Assembly (NCBI RefSeq): GCF_963583255.1
Contig: NC_084809.1
Span: 5,069,501 to 5,133,500, forward strand
Length of the DNA stretch: 64,000 nucleotides
DNA from: Pyrus communis
Taxonomy: Eukaryota; Streptophyta; Magnoliopsida; Rosales; Rosaceae
Direction: 5' to 3'
Below are positions 47,110 to 58,386 of the stretch, piece by piece. The notes beneath the pieces are model-generated. The model saw only the letters and a list, made by a program, of their open reading frames with translations, was not told the DNA's origin and ran no database searches. The position numbers and the translations under genes are program-made. The first letter of the stretch is position 1. The number at the start of each line of letters is the position of its first letter.

Positions 47110-50100
47110 ATGAATACCAAACCAAACTCAAAGTTCGTGTTCTCCGTTATTTTATTATGTGCATTTCTCGAGTACCATGTTTACCTAGCAGCTGCCACCA
47201 TCAGCGAAAACAAATCTCTCTCGGGCAATCAAACCATTTCAGGTGGGATTTTTGAGCTCGGTTTCTTCAAACCAGGTAACCTTTCAAACTTCTACATAGG
47301 CATATGGTACACCGACCGAGTAGTATCCGAGAGGACCATTGTTTGGGTGGCAAACAGGGAAAAACCAGTTTCCGATATATTTTCTTCGGTTCTAATGATT
47401 TCAGATGGTAATTTAGTCCTGCTTAACGAGTCCAAAGAGCTCATTTGGTCAACGAATTTAACCTCCTCCTCCTCCTCCGCCACTGCACTTCTTTTGGATA
47501 CCGGAAACCTGGTCTTGAGAGCCGGGTCTAGTAATAATTTATCAGAGCTGTTATGGCAAAGCTTTGATCATCCAACGCATACTTGGCTGCCAGGAGGTAG
47601 AATTGGGTTTAACAATGTTACCAAACAAACCCAAATTCTTACTTCATGGAAGAGTTCGGAGGATCCTGCACCGGGTCTTTTCTCGCTCGAGTTAGACCCG
47701 AACGGAAGCAGTGCGTTTTTCATAATGTGGAATAGGTCTAGGCAGAATTGGACTAGTGGGTCATGGGACGCAAAATTAAGGGTTTTCCGCTTGGTTAGTA
47801 CAGGGTTCAATACAAAAATATACAACCTCAGCTATGTTACGAACGCAACAGAAAGTTATTTCACCTATTCTATTTATGATCCTAGTAGAATATCTCGATT
47901 CGTGATGCTTACTTCGGGCCAGATTCAACAGCTGACATGGATGGAGAATTCCACGCAATGGAATTTGGTTTGGTCTCAACAGAGAAAGCAATGCGAAGTT
48001 TATGATTTGTGTGGGGCCTTCGGAAGTTGCAATGAGGTAAGCCCCCTCGCCTGTAATTGCTTGGAAGGTTTTGAGCCGAAGGTGAAGAGAGATTGGGATT
48101 TAAAGGATTACTCTGGTGGGTGTTCGAGAAAAACCGATCTGCATTGTGGAAATGCTACTAGTGCGAGCGGAAAGCCAGAGTGGTTTCTTCAACTTCGTAC
48201 CATGTCATTGCCTAAAAATAATTACACTATGGAGGTTAGGAGTATTACCGAATGTGAAGTGTTCTGCCTTATAGGCTGTTCTTGCACTGCTTATGCTTAT
48301 GACAGCAGCGGATGTTCGATTTGGAACGGAGAACTCTTGGATTTGCAACAACCAACATCAAGTGACGACCAGGGAAGAACTTTATACCTCAGACTTGCAG
48401 CTTCTGAGTTAGAGAGTTCTCAAAGTAACAAGGGATTGAATGTTGGTGTTGTGATTGCAATTGTCTCAATAATCACAGGTTTGCTGGTTGTCATTTTTGG
48501 CTATTACTTACTGAAGAAAACATTGGAAAAGAAAAGAGAGCATAGGAAAAGAAATGGTGAAAAGAACGATGCAGAACTGCCTATCTTTGGTTTAAGGGCT
48601 ATAATAGCTGCTACAAACAATTTCATCGAAGCTAATAAACTCGGAGAGGGAGGATTTGGCCCTGTCTACAAGGTGACAATTCCATTGTGTACTTTAAAAA
48701 CTATTATATTTTTCTTCTCATACATCCTTGTTTATTTATAACTTTTAAATCAAATAATTCTAAAAAGACGTATCACGGAACAAATTTCATATAGACGTGA
48801 AAAGAAAAAAAGGTGTTCAAAATTAATTTTATCCTTTCAAAAATACGACCGTTCCTTTGTACTTTTACAAACTTTTCTCTTATGCGCTTTTCTTCCTCTG
48901 TTCAGGGAATTTTGGGTGAAAATCAAGAAGTAGCCATAAAAAGGTTATCAAAAAAGTCAGGCCAAGGACAACAGGAGTTCATGAATGAGTTAAAACTTAT
49001 TGCCAAGCTCCAACATACCAATCTCGTTAGGCTCTTGGGTTGCTGTCTTGAAGACGAGGAAATGATATTGATCTACGAGTACATGCCCAATCGGAGTTTG
49101 GACAAACTTTTGTTTGGTATGTATACATATATATATATATATGCTAATGACATGTTGATTCTTTGTTTCTGCAAATTGTTTTCCTTGTGTTTAAATGCCA
49201 TGTACATCAAATGCACTGTGTCCAACTTTTGATCTAAAATGAAATTAAAGAAAAACACTTGCTCATCTTTCTTCATGGTTTGTCCAATCAGATGCATCTG
49301 AAAAAGGAGAATTAGATTGGGGAAGACGTTTTCAAATTATAGAAGGCATTGCTCAAGGAGTACTTTATATCCACAAGTATTCGAGATTGAAAATCATCCA
49401 CAGGGACCTAAAAGCAAGTAACATACTATTGGATGGAGCCTTGAACCCCAAAATTTCAGACTTTGGAATGGCAAGGATTTTCGGGATGAATCAAACTGAA
49501 GCAAATACAAATAGGGTTGTTGGCACATAGTAAGTCTACATATACCTGGCACATGTTTTCATTCTAGTAATGTTCTATTGCTTACTTCTATACATATTGT
49601 CCATCCATGTGCAGCGGTTACATGTCACCCGAATATGCGAGATATGGTCATTTCTCTGAGAAATTAGATGTATTCAGCTTCGGAGTGTTGTTGTTGGAGA
49701 TTGTAAGCGGAAAGAAGAATGCTGCTTTTTATCGCTTTGAACATTCACCAACTCTTGCTGGATGGGTAAGTACTGAAAAATTACTCTAACTCATTATCAT
49801 TTTGTTTTTAAGCCTGCCATATTTGCAAATGACCGTAAATTCAACATTTTTATTAGGCATGGGAGATGTGGAAAGATGGAAGAGGAATAGAGGTTATTGA
49901 TGAATAGATAAGGGAAACATGCCGGCTCGATGAAGCTTTGAAGTGTATCCATGTAGGGTTTTTGTGTGTTCAAGAAACTCCAGTTGATCGACCAACAATG
50001 TCTTCGATAATTCGTATGCTGCAGGGCAATGAATCTACATCTCTTCCACCTTCCAAAGAACCTGCCTTTTCAACACACAGAAATTCTAGTCATGCTCACT

Positions 50101-50165
50101 CTTCGAAAATGCCTACCATTTTTTCCCAAAACACAATGACCATGAGTTTGCCAGAAGGTCAATAG
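47110..50165 (+). pseudogene. G-type lectin S-receptor-like kinase, copy D, nonsense in kinase C-lobe
   Basis: Exons are 47110-48672, 48906-49116, 49292-49529, 49615-49765 and 49857-50165. The first exon is uninterrupted from signal peptide to glycine loop, lacking both introns that copy A has there. In the last exon the codon that is TCG (S of DESVRE) in A, B and C is TAG at 49905-49907, ending translation after 737 residues. HRD and DFG are kept, but the last kinase helices, including the subdomain XI arginine (DRPTM), and the C-terminal tail are lost. That usually destabilises the fold. The ectodomain is the most diverged of the four, while the kinase exons are nearly identical. It could be a truncated, poorly active kinase rather than fully dead. 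Confidence 0.85.
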
Positions 50166-51485
50166 GCATTGGAAGAGTAGTGACTAGCAAGCAGTTTATA
50201 AAATAGTATAGTATATTAGAATAAACACCCCGACAACTAGCAGTTTTATACAAACACTTCAAGGGTTCAATTACACATTACTCGAGCTGTTTGTGCGTTT
50301 TATGGTTTTTGACCATCCAAACTAAACCTATAATAGCAGCATATTAAATTTATGTTATGTATTTTTCAAGTGCAAATGTGCGTGTAACCATACTTCAAGA
50401 TATGTTCCCACCACACCCCTTCTATCAAAGGGGAAATAAAATAGAATGTCGTTTGTATTAGTTTAAAATAGAATGTCGCTTGTATGAAGGGAATAAAGAG
50501 GAGAGTTTTTTACATCTAACTTTCAGAAGATAAAAACTAAAAACAAAATTGGTCTAGAACAAAGGATTTAACATTAGTATATCCATAATTGACAACATGG
50601 ATTTTCCTAGGGTTGGAATTTGGCAACTAGAACTACAAGTAAACTATGTGCCCGATCAATTTTTTATCAACGACGATTCGAACTTGAGTTTCTCTCATAT
50701 TTGTTTTCTTTTGTGAGAAGAAAGCATAGATGTAAAAAACCAAAGGGGAAATAAAAAGAAAATTGTTTGGCATTCCTAATTTGATTGTTGATTCTCTTAC
50801 AAATTTTCTAGATTGGCTTTGGGCAACTTGTAAACTCATATTCTTTTTCTCTTCTTTTGTTCTTTCAGTCATCAAATATTCGTATCGATTCACAATATGA
50901 ACAACTCAACTGCTAGTAACAATTTAGTTTTTATAATTCTAAAAGTCAAGTTCTTATCTCATGGCTTAAATCGCTAAGTAAGAATGTTGTAACACTATGT
51001 AATACTTCAACTATGTAATACTTTTAACTATTAAAATTAAAACACTATGTAATACTTTGACTATTAAAATTAAAACATTTCCCTAATATGAAGTCGTTCT
51101 TCATGTTTGGCATCCAATCACAAGCAAACGTGAAAGAAGACATCCATTTCAAACGTAAATGATGAAACAGATGACTCAAGGATAAACCGCAAAATAATTG
51201 GATCACACATTGGCAGTACTGTGGGGCGCAGCCTACCTACAGGCTACATGTCGACTGTCCGATGGAAAGGAGTGGGACCAACTCAGTTTCCTCAGGACCT
51301 CATCCAACAAAATAACTCAAGTTAACAAGTGCCACGCGTCCATTGGATGATGACTAATTTTATTTTATTTTTGTCAATCAATGAATAATACAGTTGCTCC
51401 GCAACTCCCTCCCTCCTCTTGTTGAGTGATTTGAGGACCAGTCTCTTCTCACTTGATCAGCCTCTGGATTCTGGTCAACCCCCAA
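50166..51485 (+). other. Downstream spacer of unit 4 and promoter of NDB
   Basis: A shortened version of the spacer (50166-50990) is followed by the NDB promoter (about 51000-51485). It lacks the G-box segment present in unit 3. It contains CACGCGTCC near 51331 and the TACAGTTGCTCCGCAACTC block near 51390-51408, conserved in all three NDB promoter copies. Confidence 0.6.
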
Positions 51486-54400
51486 ATGACGATCTTGTCC
51501 TTCTTCACCAGAGCTTCAAGAGCTTTCAATGGCCACCCTGTTGCCTCCAAGCTTCTGGTGCTCTGTACTATCAGGTTCGCAATTTTCTTGCCTACCATGT
51601 TATTTTCTTTTCGATCTGTTTGGCTTCTGAGAAAATGCATGACCAGAAAATGAGTTGGGTTGAAATATTTTCTATCATAGCATATAAAGACACATTCTTT
51701 TTTAATTTTGGTTATATTTCAATCAAGTGCCAGTTTTTTCTTTCTGTGGTTTAAGCAAAATGTCAGCTCATTAACTCTGAATCTAAACTTTTCTTTGAAT
51801 CTCAGTTTCTCAGCCACCAGACACTAGACTTTGTTTGGTTACTGAGAAAATAGACTGCAAATGTTTGTTTTGGAGTCTTAGCTATGCTGAATTTATGTAA
51901 TTTTCTCTCTGTTTTCTGAGCAACCAAACATGCCTTTTAAGGTTGTTAATTCTTTTCATGTGATCTTTCACTGCGGAAAAGAATCCTCACCCCTTAAGTT
52001 ACCCTTTTGCTTGATTAGCTTGTAGATTTACAATTACTTTACATATTCCAAGCAACTTGACATAGATCTACCGCTAAAGGGGTTATGTTGAAGATATAAA
52101 ATACTTTATTAAAGCATGTCTTTTTACCTTTTTGTTTTGTTTGAATTGTAACCTTTTTTACTAGCTCACATTGTTTTGTTTTTGCCAATTTGACATCCAT
52201 CCACATGGTTATTGACAAGCAAATGTAGACAAAATGCACAATTCATAAAAAAAAAAAAAAAAGAAGAAAACTTCGTTCGCTTAAACTCATTGTCGATCAT
52301 ATTTTTTCTGTTTCGGTTTCCGTTTGGACTATTGCAGTAGCGGAGGTCTCCTGGCGTATGCAGAATCGCAGTCCAACGTTGGCTCTCCTATTGTCGATCC
52401 TAATCAAAACGAGTCTAGGAAAAAGAGAGTGGTGGTGCTTGGGACAGGATGGGCTGGTACTAGTTTCCTTAAGTACCTGGATGCTTCAGCTTATGATGTT
52501 CAGGTTGTTTCACCCCGAAATTATTTTGCGTTTACTCCTTTGTTACCGAGTGTCACGTGTGGGACGGTTGAAGCACGAAGCATAGTAGAACCCGTTCGAA
52601 ATATCATAAAAAAGGTAAATGACACATTCAACAGTTCCAATTCATAAGACAAATTAATGGAGATTGGTCTCAAATCGAGACATGCACTATCGCACTGTTC
52701 TTTTCTTTCTTAAGCATCATTTACTTGATATACAAGTCGTGTGTGCTTTACTTTTATTTCATGGCAGAGAAATGGAGAAATCAAATTTTGGGAAGCAGAA
52801 TGTGTCAAGATTGATGCAGCAAATAAAAATGTTTCCTTGCGGGCAAATTTTGACCAAAACTTGGTGGGAAATAAGGAATTTTCCCTTGACTATGACTACT
52901 TGGTCATAGCTTTAGGAGCACAAGTGAATACTTTTAACACCCCTGGTGTCAAGGAGAACTGTCATTTTCTGAAGGCAAGTCTGGTTTATTGAACTTTTTC
53001 AGCAAAACTAAATTGCTTTCACTCTTCTTTCATAAGGTGCTGATGTGAAATTTTTCTAACGAAACGTATTTGGCTTCTAATGCAGGAAGTGGAAGATGCT
53101 CAAAAGATACGTATGAGTGTGATAGATTGCTTTGAAATGGCTGTACTTCCAGGTCTAAGTGAAGAAGAGCGTAGGAGAAATCTTCATTTTGTAATTGTTG
53201 GAGGAGGTCCTACTGGTGTGGAATTTGCTGCAGAGCTGCATGATTATTTCCAAGAAGATTTAGTCAAGTTATATCCTATGGTTAAGGATCTTGTGAAAAT
53301 AACAGTTATCCAATCTGGAGATCACATCTTGAACATGTACGAAGGATGCACTCATGTTTTAGATTATTGATTGCTTTTTGGAAACATTTCGATAATAAAC
53401 CCGATTTAATGATGAACTCTTATTATATCCAAGAGCAAATAGCAAGTTCATTCAGAGAACTAACTAAAATTCGTATCCTCACACTGTAGGTTCGATGACA
53501 GAATTAGTACTTTTGCTGAGAAGAAGTTTACAAGAGATGGTATCGATGTTCAAACAGGTTGTCGGGTTGTCAGTGTTTCTGATAAGGAAATCACGATGAA
53601 GGTGAAATCGAAGGGAGAGGTTTGCTCTATACCACATGGGTTGGTTGTGTGGTCTACTGGTATTGGGACTCGTCCAGTTGTGAGGGACTTTATGCAACAA
53701 ATTGGGCAGGTTTGTTTCATAAATTTTATGCACATACACGACCGAGAAACACAGAATGTACAGTATAATCAACTGTTGTATGGGCAACATGGTTATTCAA
53801 TCATAGTTTATCTTCTGCTCAATGTGCAGGCTGATAAACGTGTTTTGGTAACTGACGAATGGCTGCGTGTAAAGGGATGTGAAGATGTGTATGCCATTGG
53901 TGATTGTGCTTCAATTAGTCAACGTAAAATCATGGTATGCAGAATATATTCAACCTTTTTAAACTTGTAGTTGAAGCTATTTTATACATGTTATTGTTAA
54001 CTATTACTTAATCACCATCTTGTCATCTTCAGGAAGATATCTTCACCATATTCAAAGCTGCGGACAAAGATAACTCTGGTACCTTAACGGTTGATGAATT
54101 TCGAGATGTAGTTGACGACATAATCATAAGGTACCCCCAAGTGGAACTCTATTTAAAGAGCAGGCATCTGCAGGATGTGACAGACCTATGGAAAGATCTC
54201 GATGGTAGTGATAAGAAGGAAGTGAACGTGGAAGAATTTAAATTAGCCCTTTCTCAAGTGGATTCACAGATGAAGAGTCTGCCTGCAACTGCTCAGGTAT
54301 ATGTCTTTAATCTTATGGTTGGAGTAAACTTCTTTCTTGGTTGTGACATATGATTTCAGGTCGACCAAATATAAGAAAGGGACCTTCAATTTGTACGCTC

Positions 54401-55249
54401 TTTTGGCATTCAGGTTGCTGCGCAACAGGGAACATATCTTTCTAGTTGCTTTAACCGGAGAGAGCACTGCAAAGAGCATCCTGAAGGTCCGAGGCGTTTT
54501 AAAAGTTCTGGGCAACATGAGTTTCTTCCCTTTCGGTATGTACTCACTCGCGCCATTTATTACTGCATGTCATATAACCTATTCACGTTATGTGATTTTT
54601 TTTACTTCTACTTGTCTTTCAACCATATACTTCAAAGATTCACCTGGAAAACAACACAATTATTCGCCTTGATGGCATTTAGTGAAAACCAAATTGTGCT
54701 ATCACTCGTTCACATATAGTTTCACAAAATTGTCATCCCCGAATGTTTAGTACATGAAATGGCAGCTGTTGTTCATGATTTGAAAATGGAAATGAAAGTT
54801 TCAAGAACTTCCATAAATGCCTTCTTATTTTCATGCTAAATTTCTGACGATTCTTCATTTGACACAATGTACAATATCAAGTTCATGCTATATCTCATTT
54901 GCTTTCTTTTTATTTTTCTAACCAATGTGTTAACGGTAACCTGTGAATCACTAGGTACAAGCATTTCGGGCAATTTGCACCGTTGGGGGGAGAGCAAGCA
55001 GCAGCGGAGCTACCCGGGGACTGGGTTTCCATGGGTCATAGCACACAATGGCTCTGGTATTCTGTATATGCAAGGTATTCCTCATCTGCTTACTTCTTGT
55101 AAGTTGTAATACAATATGCGCACAGTTGAATCTGATTTTATACGATGTTTTCGTTATTCAGCAAGCAAGTGAGCTGGCGCACTAGGGTTCTTGTGGTATC
55201 GGACTGGACCAGGAGATTCATTTTCGGGAGAGATTCAAGCCGTATTTGA
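51486..55249 (+). CDS. NDB1: External alternative NAD(P)H dehydrogenase, NDB1-like (10 exons)
   Basis: Exons are 51486-51574, 52338-52614, 52768-52974, 53086-53336, 53490-53709, 53830-53934, 54033-54296, 54414-54535, 54955-55074 and 55162-55249. All are in phase, giving 580 residues, close to the family length. It is a type II flavoenzyme that passes electrons from cytosolic NAD(P)H to ubiquinone at the outer face of the inner mitochondrial membrane, without proton pumping. GTGWAG (65-70) binds FAD; GGGPTG (230-235) binds NAD(P)H. At the end of the second strand after it the residue is Q267 (ITVIQSGDH), not acidic, which in this family marks NADPH preference. A good EF-hand loop [12 protein letters not shown] (394-405) implies calcium control; a second at 440-451 is degenerate. 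Intron 3 uses a GC donor. A normally conserved basic patch reads QHEFLPF here. It is the only whole NDB in the window. Confidence 0.93.
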
Positions 55250-55360
55250 AGAGGGCAAAGCGCATTTCTGGCACATGTAAATTGTTATCCTTAATAGCTA
55301 GGTTCATTGTTGTGCCATGATGAGTGTTTGCATTTGCTTATGCGATTCGTTTACTGTCAA

Positions 55361-55590
55361 AATGTCGAAACTTACTGCGGTAAATATGTTCTTTTGTACA
55401 TTCTTCTGAATGTGCGAAATGTCGAACATACTTAGTAAATATGATGTTCTATCAAATCCTTCTGAATGTGCAAATGTCGCCCTTACTGCAGTAGATTGGT
55501 TGTTTTATCGGTTCTTCTGACTCTGCGATATGTCGAACTTACTGCAGTAAAAATGTTGTTCTATACATTCTATTGAATGAGAATTTTCGG
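55361..55590. repeat. Minisatellite, about 57 bp x 4
   Basis: Four imperfect units carry ATGTCGAACTTACTGCAGTA followed by a TTGTTCTAT-type stretch and TTCTGAATGTGCGA. They start about 110 bases after the NDB stop, so they may lie in its 3' UTR. Confidence 0.8.
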
Positions 55591-55672
55591 GCAAATAATT
55601 GGATTCTTTAATGGCACGTACAATATCAACACAATGTCACAGACTCACATAATGCATATTTGATTTGTATAA

Positions 55673-56158
55673 GAGCATTTCCAAGAGTTAGCAAAATTTT
55701 TCTTCAAAAGTTGCTAACTTGGAAAAGTTGATAACTAGGAGAAGTAGCAATTGAACTTGTAAATATACAAAGTAAGTTGCTAAGAGTCCGGATCCTCGCT
55801 GGATCATCTTTGTGAGGATCCGAGGATTCGTAAATTGTGTACGTTTATCATACATTGTGCGGTAAAAAATTATTTTAAATATTTTTATTTAAAAATAAAC
55901 ATAAACCGTACTTGATAAAAACTGACCTCATGATGTACAATAAACGGATATGATTTACAGATCTCGAAGATCCTTACCAAAAGGATCCAGAGAGGATCAT
56001 ATTCGAGTTGCTAATTCTTTCATTTGCTAATCAGATTGTTACTTTCTTGGAAAAAACGCAGCATAGCTAATCTAGGGTTTTTTTTTTTTTTTTTTTTTTT
56101 TTGGAAACTAGCTAATCTACCTTTTGCTATCCAAATGTTACCACCTCTGGAGATGCTT
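55673..56158. mobile_element. Tourist-like MITE, host of a nested MITE
   Basis: The ends GAGCATTTCCA and TGGAGATGCTT are inverted with few changes, flanked by TAA on both sides, as in PIF/Tourist MITEs. A T-run of about 24 lies at 56079-56102. Removing the nested element (55784-56005) restores a shorter element. Confidence 0.6.
55784..56005. mobile_element. Nested MITE, 222 bp, 9-bp target duplication
   Basis: Direct flanks AGTTGCTAA at 55775-55783 and 56006-56014 make a 9-bp target duplication, Mutator-like. The ends carry GGATCCTCGCTGGATC at the left and the inverted GGATCCAGAGAGGATC at the right. Confidence 0.75.
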
Positions 56159-56429
56159 TAATGACAAATCTCATGAAATAGTTGTGGAATGTGAATGAGT
56201 GACCGATCGAATGGATTTTACCAATCAATCGGCTACTCACGTCCTACAAAGTTTATGCATCATTGGAGAGATCCTTGTTTGATTAGATGGTGGAAGCATT
56301 ACAAATTAATTAAATTCTTGCCAATTAACGCGTGTTGCAATTTGCTATTTTTTAGCTTAATCTTTTATCTTTTTTTTTTTTTAAATTTTTTGTGAAACAA
56401 AAAACCTAGTTTACAGTTAATGATTTAAA

Positions 56430-56590
56430 AAATAAATAAACTAATGAAAAATATTTGAAAACTTTGAGTTTTAACGATAAAGACAAAATAAAGGGTAAAA
56501 TGAATATTATTAGGATTGACTTTTTAATGTAAAAATATGATTTTTCGTTAAAATGAACAGTCCCGAAAGCTTTCGTTAAAATTCCCTTAA
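56430..56590 (-). repeat. MITE-like repeat, copy 1
   Basis: Contains AAAACTTTGAGTTTTAACGA, AGACAAAATAAAGGGTAAAA and a TTTTCGTTAAAATGAACAG end. The reverse of the same pattern is at 60093-60247. It is a short dispersed element with TTTTAACG-type ends and no coding capacity. Confidence 0.65.
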
Positions 56591-57494
56591 AAAAATTGGT
56601 TAGTAGCTGACTTCTTCTATGTGGAGAGATTCTTCAACACGAGGCAGTACGCCACTTGTTATTATTAAGTAGTAAGAATTTTTTTTTCAAGTGTTCCTCC
56701 AATTATATAGTTACATATGATTACTATCCCGTGTTACAGGCACACCAAAAAATCTCCCATGTGATGAGGTGGTTGTCTTTTGATTCTTGGATTATATTAC
56801 TAAGTTCCTAACTCTCCGGTTTGACAAGTCAACCTCGGACCCAGAAAAGCAGTGTGTCCGATTAACCTTTGGACCCCGGACCCTCGCATACCCCGGCCAT
56901 TAGAATCTGTCGCTCCCCAGTTTTCGTATTTCTCTAAATCAAAGAAAAATATATTCCGCCATTGTAACTTTCTAAACCTTTTCTTCCCATAAAGAATCAG
57001 AAACACAAAATTTTGGGTTTCGCAATGGGGAGGACATTCTTTCTTTGAGATAGCCTCTAGGCTTTTTCATCAACGTTCCTCTCTGTTCAAGATTTTTGTT
57101 GTGACTTTCAGGATCATGTCCATTCATGAAAATAACGTCCGTTTTTTAATTAAAGAAAATAATAGACTGCCAATATAGATACATTTTTTAAAATATTGAT
57201 CTGCGTCTGTTTTTTAATAAAGAGCAGACGTCATGTACAGAGAATTTCTATTATTTTAACATGCATCTTTATACGAGCTTGCATAGTTTCTGTTTAGCTT
57301 TGTTTTGGATGGATTTTGTCGTTTTCTCTTTGTTTTGGAAGTATTTTACAGTACATGGAACATCTTTGGCATTTTATTTCAAATGAAACTCTGTATACTT
57401 TAATTTCTTCTCACTTGCATTGCGTACATTGGCATCTAGCATTACTTCATGAAACCATGCCAGTCCATACTGTATATGCCGATTCTTCGATGAG
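56591..57494. other. Intergenic sequence without a supported gene
   Basis: AT-rich sequence with short unrelated frames. Nothing recognisable was seen on either strand. Confidence 0.5.
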
Positions 57495-57668
57495 ATGAAG
57501 GTGAGGGAGATTCGAACTTCCCTGTATGTTTATCGATCGCTGATCACGAACCTGAAGAAGATGAGGAAGGTGGACTTGGCATTGAGTTTAACGGAGGAGA
57601 TGGATTCGTGTAGTTTGGAGCTTGCTGGTCCTATGGATTTCAAACGACAAACGATTGTAAGCAGTTAG
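57495..57668 (+). pseudogene. Possible PPR-protein fragment
   Basis: A 57-residue frame contains YRSLITNLKKMRKVDLALSL followed by TEEMDS. Its spacing of Y, LI, L, K, AL and EM fits one pentatricopeptide repeat. No second repeat or organelle-targeting sequence follows. The phrase GGTCCTATGGATTTCAAACGA recurs at about 57826-57847, so the fragment was partly duplicated. The match is weak. Confidence 0.3.
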
Positions 57669-58386
57669 AAGTTGGAGATATGGTTTGGTGTATTATAGTG
57701 CTTTGAATCTGCCGTCCACTTTCCTTGCTCATTTTCGAAATGATCTGTATCAAACATGACTCAAATATCGACAGTTTTCTTCGAGCAAAATTGTTGTTTT
57801 CAGCAGACTGATTACGCTCAAATTGCCGGTCCTATGGATTTCAAACGAAATAAACCGTTGTAAGTAGTTAGAAGCAGGAGTTACTATTCTGTTTTCGATT
57901 TGAAGGTGTCTCTTCCTATTGCCAATTGGTATAGTATCTATTAAATCAATTTCTTTGCCCATTTTCGAAAGATTTGTATCAAACATGATTCAAATTCGAC
58001 ATTTTTATTCGAGTGAAACTGTTTTATTAGCAGACTGATAACTCGGATTGTAAAGGCTGAAACAAACTCATCTTGCTAGGAAGCAAGAAAAGTAGCTTCA
58101 TCCATTATTGCATAGCAGAGAAACCAGACTTACAAACCCGATTAAGGGAACTGTTATTGGAACTTCAAAAATCTCATCCTACACTCCAAACTTTCTATAT
58201 TTGGAAAGAAAAAATACACTTGTGAGGAGTGTAGAATGAGATTTTTGGAATACCAATTACACTTTCCTTAATGAATACAAAATGCATAGTCTCCATAACA
58301 AGAGTTATGGCTAATCGAAAATCAAGCCAAACTTCGGAACAAAAATTAACAATTTCAGTGGAGGTGAAGTTCCTCGGCGATTCCAC
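57669..58386. other. Intergenic region, including the probable 3' UTR of the - strand gene
   Basis: No supported coding sequence. A small inverted pair lies at about 58150-58260 (TGGAACTTCAAAAATCTCAT against ATGAGATTTTTGGAATACCA), possibly a tiny foldback element. Confidence 0.45.

Noticed and set aside
50633..50893. Reverse-strand frame behind copy D
   Set aside because: It spans the shortened spacer with an internal deletion join; the sequence is the duplicated non-coding spacer.
51453..51485. An upstream in-frame ATG (51453) as the NDB start
   Set aside because: The ATG at 51486 gives the family's usual N-terminus and is the one conserved in the two orphan first exons.
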